From an uncultured Kineosporia sp. (lineage in GTDB: Bacteria > Actinomycetota > Actinomycetes > Actinomycetales > Kineosporiaceae): 15,071 bases of DNA. Below, one piece after another: positions 1-5,740 of the stretch. Each line of letters begins with the position of its first letter. Position 1 is the first letter of the stretch. Where the stretch lies: the NCBI GenBank assembly GCA_937859855.1, contig CALMAR010000169.1:1-15071 (forward strand), read 5' to 3'. The notes beneath the pieces are model-generated. The model was not told the origin of the DNA. It made no database searches and was given only the letters and a program-made list of their open reading frames with translations. Both the position numbers and the translations under genes were made by a program.

Positions 1-2
1 CC

Positions 3-149
3 CTCCAGCACCGGCTCCTGCTCGGCGTCGCCAACCGCAGCCGGTGGAAAGACGCCTACGAAGCCGCCCGCCACGGCAAACAGATCACAGCCCAACATGT
101 TTCAGCAATTCAAGGACCCAGCGGAGCGACGGAAGGAACCCGGTCATGA
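3..149 (+). CDS. C-terminal fragment of an unidentified integrative-element gene
   Basis: An open frame enters from the left edge and ends at TGA 147-149, giving 48 visible residues, rich in basic and polar side chains (for example the stretch NRSRWKDAYEAARHGKQ). The stop overlaps the ATG of the excisionase gene in an ATGA arrangement, the kind of translational coupling seen in real operons, and this supports the frame. In actinobacterial integrative elements the gene just before xis and int is commonly a replication initiator or primase-like protein. The position therefore suggests such a role, but the visible tail has no domain I can recognise, so the product is left unnamed. The 5' part lies outside the window. 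Confidence 0.5.
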   Translation, partial: LQHRLLLGVANRSRWKDAYEAARHGKQITAQHVSAIQGPSGATEGTRS

Positions 150-364
150 CCACCAGCAACCGCGACCCACTACTCACCGTCGACGAAGCGGGTGAGCTAC
201 TCGGAACCGGACCTCGATTCCCGCGCCGCCTGATCGCCGAACGACGGGTGCGGTTCGTGCGCATCGGCCGTCACGTCCGCATCCCCGAATCCGCCTTGAT
301 CGAGTTCATCGCCTCTGGGACCGTAGAGCCGCGACAGGTTCACCGGTCGCGTTGGGTTTCGTAA
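146..364 (+). CDS. Excisionase-family small DNA-binding protein (Xis-like)
   Basis: This 72-residue protein begins at ATG 146, preceded by a GGAAGGA ribosome site at 131-137. A longer frame opens upstream at 44, but its N-terminal part is low-quality sequence and lacks such a site. Residues 8-55 have the pattern of the MerR-like/excisionase helix-turn-helix: a 'LLTVDEAGELLG' first helix region, a recognition segment, then a wing ending in 'VRIGRHVRIPESALIEFI', typical of 'helix-turn-helix domain, excisionase family' proteins. Such proteins bend DNA at the attachment site and direct the partner integrase towards excision. The gene overlaps its upstream neighbour by four bases (ATGA) and the integrase by one (TAATG), so the three are probably one transcript. 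The region equivalent to the start of the recognition helix (GTGPRFPRRLIAE) is slightly unusual, but the family assignment is solid. Confidence 0.85.
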   Translation: MTTSNRDPLLTVDEAGELLGTGPRFPRRLIAERRVRFVRIGRHVRIPESALIEFIASGTVEPRQVHRSRWVS

Positions 365-1521
365 TGGCTGATAGGCGAAGACGTTTCGGCAGAATTCGCC
401 GGTTGCCGTCTGGGCGCTGGCAGGCTCGCTATCTGGGTCCTGATGGTATCGACCGAGCAGCGCCCCACACCTTTGAGCGGAAAGCCGATGCTGATCGATG
501 GCTTTCGGCAACTGAAGTGGAGCTACGCACGGGGGAGTGGACAGATCCGGACGCTGGCCGGGTACTTTTCGGCAACTTCGCTGAGCGGTGGGTGTCCGAG
601 CGGGCTGGACTCAGGCCCAAGACCCGACAGCTCTACGAAGGCTTGGTGCGCCTGCACATTAAACCGGGCCTGGGCCAGCTCGGACTGATCGACATCACTC
701 CGGCGCGGGTGCGGACCTGGCGTAGTGGCCTGTTGAGGGATGGCCTAGGTGAGGTCACCGTGGCCAAGGCCTACCGGCTGCTTCGGACCGTGATGCAGAC
801 AGCCGTCGACGACCGGCTGATCCGAGCCAACCCCTGCCAGATCAAGGGCGCGGCGGTCGAGCGTTCCGCCGAGAGGCCCGTCCTCACAGTGACCCAGCTC
901 TACGCTCTGGCCGACGCCATGCCCAGGCACTACCGGTTGCTCGTGCTCATGGCCGCCTTCTGCTCGCTGCGCTTCGGTGAACTCGCGGCGCTGACTTGCT
1001 CGGCCGTGGACGCCGACGATGGTTTCGTCCAGATCCGGCATGGCGTTGTCGAGATGGCCAACGGCTCACTTGTTCGCGGTGCTCCCAAGACTTCTGCTGG
1101 CCGCCGCGTGGTCGGCATTCCTGATGCGCTCCTGGACGATGTGCGGCGTCACCGCGACACTTATGCCGCGAAGGGCGGTGAGGGCCTGTTCTTCGCCGGG
1201 CCGCTAGGTGGCCCGCTTCGGCGAAGCAACTTTCAGAAGTACTGGCGGCGGGCGATGACGGCGGCCGGGATCGAGGGCTTTCATTTCCATGACCTGCGGC
1301 ATACCGGCAATACATGGGTTGCTCAGTCAGGGGCGACGCTGCCCGATCTGATGGCGCGCATGGGGCACTCCAGTACGAGGGCGGCCTCTATCTACCTGCA
1401 CACCAATTCGACCCGTGACCGGCTCATCGCCGACCGTCTGAGTGCGCTGATTCCTCGGAGTGATCGGGCACGTAGCGGGCACGAAGAGGCCACGACCGAT
1501 TCAGAGGGCGGCGAAGCGTGA
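364..1521 (+). CDS. int: Site-specific tyrosine recombinase (phage/AICE-type integrase)
   Basis: This 385-residue protein cuts and rejoins DNA at attachment sites to integrate or excise the mobile element. Order of parts: an N-terminal arm-binding region (residues 1-60, with the 'GRWQARYLGPDG' signature of actinobacterial integrases), a core-binding SAM-like domain (about 68-150), and a catalytic domain (about 170-360). The catalytic set is complete: Arg203 (SLRFGELAAL), Lys242, His309 and Arg312 (HDLRH), His335 (MGHSS) and nucleophile Tyr344 (SIYLH). Length is normal for the family. ATG 364 is preferred over a TTG at 352 because it overlaps the excisionase stop (TAATG) and starts directly with MADRRRRFG; there is no clear Shine-Dalgarno site, so it probably depends on coupling. 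It ends 37 bases before the 3' end of a tRNA-Gly gene, the expected place for an integrase beside its own attachment site. It looks functional. Confidence 0.96.
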   Translation: MADRRRRFGRIRRLPSGRWQARYLGPDGIDRAAPHTFERKADADRWLSATEVELRTGEWTDPDAGRVLFGNFAERWVSERAGLRPKTRQLYEGLVRLHIKPGLGQLGLIDITPARVRTWRSGLLRDGLGEVTVAKAYRLLRTVMQTAVDDRLIRANPCQIKGAAVERSAERPVLTVTQLYALADAMPRHYRLLVLMAAFCSLRFGELAALTCSAVDADDGFVQIRHGVVEMANGSLVRGAPKTSAGRRVVGIPDALLDDVRRHRDTYAAKGGEGLFFAGPLGGPLRRSNFQKYWRRAMTAAGIEGFHFHDLRHTGNTWVAQSGATLPDLMARMGHSSTRAASIYLHTNSTRDRLIADRLSALIPRSDRARSGHEEATTDSEGGEA

Positions 1522-1557
1522 GGGCTAACAGGCTGCTGACCTGGGCATTTGCAAGAG

Positions 1558-1600
1558 AGCGGGCGACGGGAATCGAACCCGCACTGTCAGCTTGGGAAGC
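1558..1600. other. Probable attachment site (att) of the integrative element within the tRNA-Gly 3' half
   Basis: The integrase gene ends 37 bases from the 3' end of tRNA-Gly. Actinobacterial integrative elements commonly recombine in the 3' part of a tRNA gene and carry an identical copy of that part, which restores the tRNA. The boundaries given are approximate: they cover the acceptor and T arm up to about the anticodon stem. The second copy should lie to the left of this window and cannot be seen here, so the exact core length is unknown. Confidence 0.5.
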
Positions 1601-1628
1601 TGATGTTCTACCATTGAACTACGCCCGC
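1558..1628 (-). tRNA. tRNA-Gly (anticodon CCC)
   Basis: Read on the minus strand, the cloverleaf is complete. The 7-bp acceptor stem is GCGGGCG with CGCCCGC, the D arm is GTTC/GAAC, and the anticodon stem TCAGC/GCTGA encloses loop TTCCCAA, so the anticodon is CCC. The variable loop has 4 bases, and the T arm is GCGGG TTCGATT CCCGT. The discriminator base is T (from A1558), and CCA is not encoded. The gene reads glycine GGG codons. Its 3' end faces the integrase gene, making it the likely integration target; the structure remains intact despite the neighbouring element. Confidence 0.95.
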
Positions 1629-1694
1629 GTATGCACCGCAGCAGGACCCGGAATTTGGCTCTGAGCTGCAAAGACGTGGCCGGCTCCGGTCTGA

Positions 1695-1713
1695 CGGCTA
1701 CCCATGATAGCCG
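1695..1713 (-). terminator. Hairpin downstream of the macro-domain gene (candidate terminator)
   Basis: CGGCTA (1695-1700) pairs with TAGCCG (1708-1713) around a 7-base loop, in the gap between the macro-domain stop and the tRNA. It has no T-run on the minus-strand exit side, so it is only a weak candidate for ending transcription before the tRNA gene. The rest of the 1629-1756 gap should also hold the tRNA promoter, but no convincing -35/-10 pair was found. Confidence 0.3.
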
Positions 1714-1756
1714 GTGCGCGCCGGTCGAATGGAACGGCTCAGAACGGACGCTCGCG

Positions 1757-2269
1757 TCAGCCCAGGGCCGCGGTGAAAGCCTCGTACGCGGCGTCGCCGA
1801 ACAGCACGAAGCGCACATCCGGCACGACCGCTGGACTCGCCCGTACAGCGGCTGCTGCGATCCGGGCGGCGTCGTCCATGGGCCAGCGGTAAACACCGGT
1901 CGAGATGGCTGGGAACGCCACTGACCGGGCGCCGAGTTCCCCGGCCACCGCCAGGCTGTTGCGGTAACAGTCGGACAGCAGGCCCGACTTGTCCTTGGTC
2001 TTCGCCCAAGTCGGCCCGACCGTGTGGATCACCCAGCGGGCCGGCAGCCGCCCCGCCGTGGTAGCCACCGCTTGCCCGGTCGGCAGCCCGTCGGGGAACC
2101 GGGTCGCCCGGATCTCACGACAGGCAGCCAGAACGTCTGGGCCGCCGCGCCGGTGGATCGCGCCGTCCACCCCGCCCCCGCCCAGCAACGTGTGGTTGGC
2201 GGCGTTCACGATGGCGTCCACGGCCTGCTCGGTGATGTCACCTCGCACGAGGCTGATCCGCGGAGCCAT
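1757..2269 (-). CDS. Macro-domain protein (ADP-ribose / O-acetyl-ADP-ribose hydrolase type)
   Basis: This 170-residue, single-domain macro protein spans the whole macro fold. Motifs seen are the opening VRGDIT (8-13), IVNAAN (20-25) with the substrate-binding Asn25, the glycine loop GGGGVDGAIH (30-39) containing Asp35, and the second phosphate loop AISTGVY (121-127). These match the bacterial MacroD/YmdB class that binds ADP-ribose and removes acetyl or ADP-ribosyl groups from O-acetyl-ADP-ribose or modified proteins. The protein has no export signal and should act in the cytoplasm. The frame stays open upstream to 2362, but the family starts at MAPRISLVRGD. ATG 2269 also lies exactly six bases after a TACCGT -10 box (2281-2276 on the minus strand), which suggests a leaderless transcript. 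The gene is divergent from the reductase gene. The exact substrate cannot be told from sequence. Confidence 0.93.
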   Translation of the reverse strand: MAPRISLVRGDITEQAVDAIVNAANHTLLGGGGVDGAIHRRGGPDVLAACREIRATRFPDGLPTGQAVATTAGRLPARWVIHTVGPTWAKTKDKSGLLSDCYRNSLAVAGELGARSVAFPAISTGVYRWPMDDAARIAAAAVRASPAVVPDVRFVLFGDAAYEAFTAALG

Positions 2270-2275
2270 CGGACC

Positions 2276-2281
2276 ACGGTA
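2276..2281 (-). promoter_or_regulatory. -10 box of a probable leaderless promoter for the macro-domain gene
   Basis: On the minus strand TACCGT (fits TANNNT) is followed by exactly six bases and then ATG 2269. Transcription starting about seven bases after the -10 would begin at the A of the start codon. There is no Shine-Dalgarno sequence between them and no clear -35. Confidence 0.5.
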
Positions 2282-2343
2282 GCGGGGGATCCACTGGCAC
2301 GAGCCGCCGCCAGCGCCGCCGGGAGGCGATGAAACCCCGCCGG

Positions 2344-2349
2344 TAGGGT
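2344..2349 (+). promoter_or_regulatory. -10 box of a probable leaderless promoter for the reductase gene
   Basis: TAGGGT (fits TANNNT) is followed by CGCCGC and then ATG 2356, the same six-base spacing as for the macro-domain and dcd genes. No ribosome site and no clear -35 is seen. Confidence 0.5.
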
Positions 2350-2355
2350 CGCCGC

Positions 2356-3465
2356 ATGGCACCGCGCATCGTGGTCTTCGGCGCGACCGGCTTCACCGGC
2401 CGGCTCACCGTCAAGGCCTTGGCCGGGCAGGGCCAGCGCCCGTTGCTGGCCGGTCGCAGCCCGGACAGGCTGAGCGCGCTCGCCCGCCAGTACGACGATC
2501 TCGACTACGCCATCGCCGACGTCACTGAGCCCGAGTCCATCGCCGGGCTGCTGAACGAGGGCGACGTGCTGCTCAGCCTGGCCGGTCCATTCGTCAAGCT
2601 GGGCGCCGCCGCCGTGCAGGCCGCGATCAGCCGGCGAGCGCACTACCTGGACAGCACCGGCGAACCCCCTTTCATCAGAAAGGTTTTCGAGGAATACGGG
2701 CCCAGGGCCGAGGCTGCGGGCATCGTCTTGTTGACGGCGATGGGCTACGACTATGTGCCCGGCCAACTGGCGGCCTGCCTCGCCCTGCGCGACGCCGGAC
2801 CGGACGCCACCGGGGTCAGGATCGGCTACTTCGTCAGCGGCCGGGCCCAGCCGGGCAGCAGCCTGAGCGGTGGCACCCTGGCTTCACTCAGCGGCGTCCT
2901 GCTGGAGAACAGTTATCGCCTGCAGAACGGCGCCCTGCACACCGAGCGGCCCGGCGTCCGCTACCACCAGTTCGACGTCGGCGGCCGGAGCCGGGGCGCC
3001 GTCTCGGTGGGGATGTCCGAGCAGTTCACCCTGCCGGTGGCCTTCCCCGGCGTTCGCGACGTCGACACCTACCTCGGCTGGTTCGGCCCGGCGTCCCGGG
3101 CGATCAGCCTCGTCTCCCGGACGGCCGGTGCGGCATTGGCGTTCGCCCCCGTCCGGACGGCGATGAACGCGCTCACCGGACGGCTGTTCAAGGGCTCCAG
3201 CGGGGGGCCGGATGACACCGCCCGCCAGGGGCAGAAGACCCTGGTGATCGCCGAGGCCCTCAACGCCAGCGGCCAGCAGAGCGCCCGGGCCGTGGTCGGG
3301 GGCGCCAGCCCCTACGACTTCACCGCCCGGATGCTGGCCTGGAGCGCGGCCCGCCTCCTGACCGAGGGGTCCACGCAAACCGGCGCGCTGGGCCCGGCCA
3401 CCGCTTTCGGTCTCGAACCATTCGCCGAAGGTGCCCGGACTGCCGGAATCGAACGAGTCGAGTAG
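2356..3465 (+). CDS. Saccharopine dehydrogenase-like NAD(P)-binding reductase (trans-acting enoyl reductase family)
   Basis: This 369-residue protein opens with a Rossmann NAD(P) site, IVVFGATGFTGRLT (residues 5-18, GxxGxxG), followed by the 'LAGRSPDRLSAL' second strand and helix. The segment LLSLAGPFVKLGAAAVQAAI (about 74-93), then HYLDSTGEPPFI, is characteristic of the saccharopine-dehydrogenase/trans-acting enoyl reductase family of actinobacteria. In mycobacteria some members reduce enoyl intermediates of complex lipids, but most are uncharacterised, so a lipid role here is inference from family only. No signal peptide is present. A mid-protein hydrophobic stretch (about 246-272, with ISLVSRTAGAALAFAP) could be a membrane-associating helix, as in mycobacterial relatives. 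The start ATG sits six bases after a -10-like box, suggesting leaderless expression. It ends 15 bases before dcd, on the same strand. Confidence 0.82.
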   Translation: MAPRIVVFGATGFTGRLTVKALAGQGQRPLLAGRSPDRLSALARQYDDLDYAIADVTEPESIAGLLNEGDVLLSLAGPFVKLGAAAVQAAISRRAHYLDSTGEPPFIRKVFEEYGPRAEAAGIVLLTAMGYDYVPGQLAACLALRDAGPDATGVRIGYFVSGRAQPGSSLSGGTLASLSGVLLENSYRLQNGALHTERPGVRYHQFDVGGRSRGAVSVGMSEQFTLPVAFPGVRDVDTYLGWFGPASRAISLVSRTAGAALAFAPVRTAMNALTGRLFKGSSGGPDDTARQGQKTLVIAEALNASGQQSARAVVGGASPYDFTARMLAWSAARLLTEGSTQTGALGPATAFGLEPFAEGARTAGIERVE

Positions 3466-3468
3466 TAC

Positions 3469-3474
3469 TACCGT
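3469..3474 (+). promoter_or_regulatory. -10 box of a probable leaderless promoter for dcd
   Basis: TACCGT is followed by GGCCGT and then the GTG start at 3481, again a six-base gap with no Shine-Dalgarno site. It lies just after the stop codon of the upstream gene, so dcd may have its own transcript as well as read-through. Confidence 0.45.
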
Positions 3475-3480
3475 GGCCGT

Positions 3481-4053
3481 GTGCTGCTGAGTGACGGAGA
3501 CATCCGCAAGGAGATCAGCTCCGGGCGCGTGGTCATCGACCCCTACGACGAGGCGATGGTGCAGCCCTCCAGCGTCGACGTCCGGATCGACCGGTTCTTC
3601 CGGCTGTTCGACAATCACAAGTACCCCGTGATCGACCCAGCCGCCGAGCAGCCTGACCTGACCCGCCTGGTCGAGGTCGAAGACGACGCGTTCGTGCTGC
3701 ACCCGGGCGAGTTCGTGCTCGCCTCCACCTACGAGGTGGTCACCCTGCCCGACGACCTCGCCGCCCGGCTGGAGGGCAAGTCCAGCCTGGGCCGGCTCGG
3801 CCTGCTCACCCACTCCACCGCAGGCTTCATCGACCCGGGTTTCTCCGGCCACGTCACCCTGGAGCTCTCCAACGTGGCCACCCTGCCGATCAAGATCTGG
3901 CCCGGCATGAAGATCGGCCAGCTGTGCTTCTTCCAGCTCAGTAGTTCGGCCGAATTCGCCTACGGCAACGATCGTTACGGCTCCCGCTACCAGGGTCAGC
4001 GGGGCCCGACCGCCAGCCGGTCGCACCTGTCCTTCCACCGGACCCCGGTCTGA
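3481..4053 (+). CDS. dcd: dCTP deaminase (probably bifunctional dCTP deaminase / dUTP diphosphatase)
   Basis: This 190-residue protein is nearly colinear with mycobacterial Dcd. It starts MLLSD at GTG 3481 and contains [11 protein letters not shown] (27-37), [10 protein letters not shown] (74-83), [22 protein letters not shown] (99-120), the catalytic Glu128 in [16 protein letters not shown] (141-150) and the C-terminal [12 protein letters not shown] lid (170-181). The enzyme deaminates dCTP. The mycobacterial form also hydrolyses dUTP to dUMP, supplying thymidylate synthesis and keeping dUTP low. The close match to that form makes bifunctionality likely but not proven. It acts in the cytoplasm as a trimer in relatives. 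There is no ribosome binding site; the -10-like TACCGT at 3469-3474 points to a leaderless mRNA. The next gene follows after nine bases and is probably co-transcribed. Confidence 0.96.
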   Translation: MLLSDGDIRKEISSGRVVIDPYDEAMVQPSSVDVRIDRFFRLFDNHKYPVIDPAAEQPDLTRLVEVEDDAFVLHPGEFVLASTYEVVTLPDDLAARLEGKSSLGRLGLLTHSTAGFIDPGFSGHVTLELSNVATLPIKIWPGMKIGQLCFFQLSSSAEFAYGNDRYGSRYQGQRGPTASRSHLSFHRTPV

Positions 4054-4062
4054 CCGGCCGCG

Positions 4063-5112
4063 ATGGTTGCCCGGCGACGGCGGAACCGGGCCGCCGAGCC
4101 CGAGCCGGAGATCAGCGACGGCATCACCATCGCCGAGCTGGCCAGCCAGCACCTCCTGCTGGTGCCGACCACGGTGGATGCCGGGACCGTCTCCGCTCTG
4201 CTGCGGGACCGGTTGCCCAACTCCGACCTGGCCGGCGCCGGCGAGGTCACCTTCGGCCGCAGCAGCCGGCTCACCGGTCCCTACGAGCTGTCGATGGAGG
4301 ACGCCGTCGACGCCGCCGTGCCGATGCCGTGGACGGTCTGCTACTGCCTGGAAGCTCCGGTGGAACGCGAGGCGCCGCCGATCCCCGGCGCTGATGACCG
4401 GGACGGATTCGCCTATGCCTTCCCCGGCGGCCTGCCCTGGCGGGACGAGGGCCGTGTCCTGCACCTGCTGGTCAGCCTGGCCCGGCGGGTTGGCGGCGCG
4501 GTCCGGGTGGCCGGCTCGCGGCAGCTGATCCACCCGGACCCGGCCCGGGCGGTGGACTATGTGGTGCATTCGCCCACCTGGCTGGAGCCCGAACTGCTGC
4601 TCGGCGTGGTCAGCCGGGAGCTGCCTGGGGCGGAGCTCGCGGTCGAGGGCCAGGAATGGGGCGGACCGGCCGACGACGTCTACTCCGGCGTCACCGTGGC
4701 CTATGACGCGCCCGATGATCCGCTCAGCCAGCAGGATCTGTACGAGTTGCACTCCCGGGCCGACCAGCGCGACATCCAGGTCATGGGTGGTCCGGACGTG
4801 ATCGACGCGTTCGCGATCGTGGCGGATGCCGGGCCTGACGGCGCGATCGAGGTGCTGGTTCATCTGGCCGACGGCCCGGTGGCGGCGGCAGCCCGCCAGC
4901 CCTGGGCCGATCAGGAGTTGATCAGCTACGAGGTGCGCTGGGCGGATCCGGACCCGGCGCAGCGCGAGCGCCGCTACGGGTCCGAAGATTTTCTGGCCAG
5001 CCGGTCCCGGGCGGCGCCGATGGTCGCTCGCACCGCCCGGGCCATCGTGGAAGCGGCCGGCGGGGTCGTCGTCGATGAGGACGGATTCCTGGCCGACCGG
5101 TACTTGCTCTGA
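4063..5112 (+). CDS. Conserved-looking protein of unknown function with two related halves
   Basis: I do not recognise this 349-residue protein. It begins nine bases after the dcd stop, at ATG 4063, with no room for a separate promoter, so it is probably in an operon with dcd. It has no signal peptide or membrane segment; it is acidic (theoretical, from many D/E) apart from a basic N-terminus (MVARRRRNRA). The two halves appear related. Residues 31-61 (ending LPNSDLAGAG) align without gaps to 167-197 (ending LPGAELAVEG), sharing P, T, L-P, L-A and G at equivalent places. Residues 132-149 (with GGAV) align with 321-338 (with GGVV). This suggests duplication of a unit of roughly 150 residues. 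Third-position GC and uninterrupted length support a real gene. A catalytic motif is not apparent; a scaffold or binding role is as likely as an enzyme. Confidence 0.85.
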   Translation: MVARRRRNRAAEPEPEISDGITIAELASQHLLLVPTTVDAGTVSALLRDRLPNSDLAGAGEVTFGRSSRLTGPYELSMEDAVDAAVPMPWTVCYCLEAPVEREAPPIPGADDRDGFAYAFPGGLPWRDEGRVLHLLVSLARRVGGAVRVAGSRQLIHPDPARAVDYVVHSPTWLEPELLLGVVSRELPGAELAVEGQEWGGPADDVYSGVTVAYDAPDDPLSQQDLYELHSRADQRDIQVMGGPDVIDAFAIVADAGPDGAIEVLVHLADGPVAAAARQPWADQELISYEVRWADPDPAQRERRYGSEDFLASRSRAAPMVARTARAIVEAAGGVVVDEDGFLADRYLL

Positions 5113-5589
5113 CCCCAGCGGTCCGAGCGAGCGGTCTGTGGCTGACCCCGCCCGGCTCCGATGCATACTCCGTTCGGGTGAGATCCGAACCGGATCCGGC
5201 CCGAATCGAGCCGGCCCGAGGCGTGCGCTGCTGCCGTGCGGTCGAAGCCTGGTCCAGACCGATCACGGAACGCGATATCTCACTCGCGCGGGCCGGCCCC
5301 TTCAGCGGTTGAGCCAAGCGCTGTCGATCTGGGCTGATCACGCAGGGCGATGTCGCCACGTACCCTGCTTCGACACCAGATACCAGCCGCAATCGGGCTG
5401 CGTACTGCGCCGTCCGGACGATGCCGTGTCCGGAATCAGCGATCAATGAGCATCTAGCCAGCTATGAGGCGCCAGCGCCGCTGTTGTCAGTGCGACAGGT
5501 GATGCAGACCGATACACGCCGACTCGGCCACACACGCCCAATGCGATGCCTCTAAGTAATCGTTCCCCTACTCTCTGTCCTTGGGTCGC
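5113..5589. other. Intergenic region without a convincing gene
   Basis: About 480 bases lie between the unknown protein and the leader of the Ig-like protein. Open frames on both strands (for example plus 5075-5449) have arginine/proline-rich out-of-frame composition and no ribosome sites. A small hairpin (GTTCGG 5172-5177 with CCGAAC 5185-5190) and a short direct repeat (CCGGCCCGA at 5196 and 5211) are visible. The part after about 5440 is less GC-rich and probably holds the promoter: TACTCT at 5569-5574 fits a -10 and would start transcription near 5581, but no -35 of good quality accompanies it. Confidence 0.5.
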
Positions 5590-5702
5590 TATCTGACGGC
5601 CCGTGAACAGCTAGGTGACTGCCCATCTCTCCAGGTCACGGCCAGATAACGGCTCGTGGCGCTGCCGGGGGGAGCAGCGTCACGGGTCTCGGCGTAGCGC
5701 CG
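5590..5702 (+). promoter_or_regulatory. Structured 5' leader: three consecutive hairpins ahead of the Ig-like protein
   Basis: Hairpin A: TATCTG (5590-5595) pairs with CAGATA (5643-5648), continued by GCC/GGC and GTGA/TCAC with small bulges, 13 pairs around a 29-base loop. Hairpin B follows after two bases: 5651-5665 pairs with 5674-5688 over 15 positions (three G-U) around loop CGGGGGGA. Hairpin C: CGGCG (5690-5694) with CGCCG (5698-5702), loop TAG. The ribosome site AGGAAGGA (5724-5731) lies just beyond. The arrangement fits an mRNA stabiliser or a cis-regulatory element. It does not match the riboswitch consensus sequences I know (c-di-AMP, c-di-GMP, cobalamin, SAM). Confidence 0.5.
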
Positions 5703-5740
5703 CCGTTGTGCAGGCGTTGCATGAGGAAGGAACTCGGTTG

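Noticed and set aside
352..363. TTG at 352 as integrase start
   Set aside because: It would add only four residues; ATG 364 with the TAATG overlap is the more natural start.
2884..5166. 760-codon open frame on the minus strand opposite reductase, dcd and the unknown protein
   Set aside because: It is a shadow of high-GC genes: it runs antisense across three genes with strong evidence and has a Gly/Arg/Asp/His-rich composition without motifs.
5075..5449. 124-codon plus-strand frame in the intergenic region
   Set aside because: It begins inside the preceding gene in another frame, has no ribosome site, and its composition looks non-coding.
5484..5514. Possible sigma-28-like promoter (TCA ... 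ACCGATAC) ahead of the Ig-like protein
   Set aside because: The spacer is about 18 bases, three more than usual, and the -10 has two mismatches.
5590..5740. Known riboswitch in the leader of the Ig-like protein (c-di-AMP, c-di-GMP, cobalamin, SAM considered)
   Set aside because: The conserved core sequences of these classes are absent; only generic hairpins are seen.
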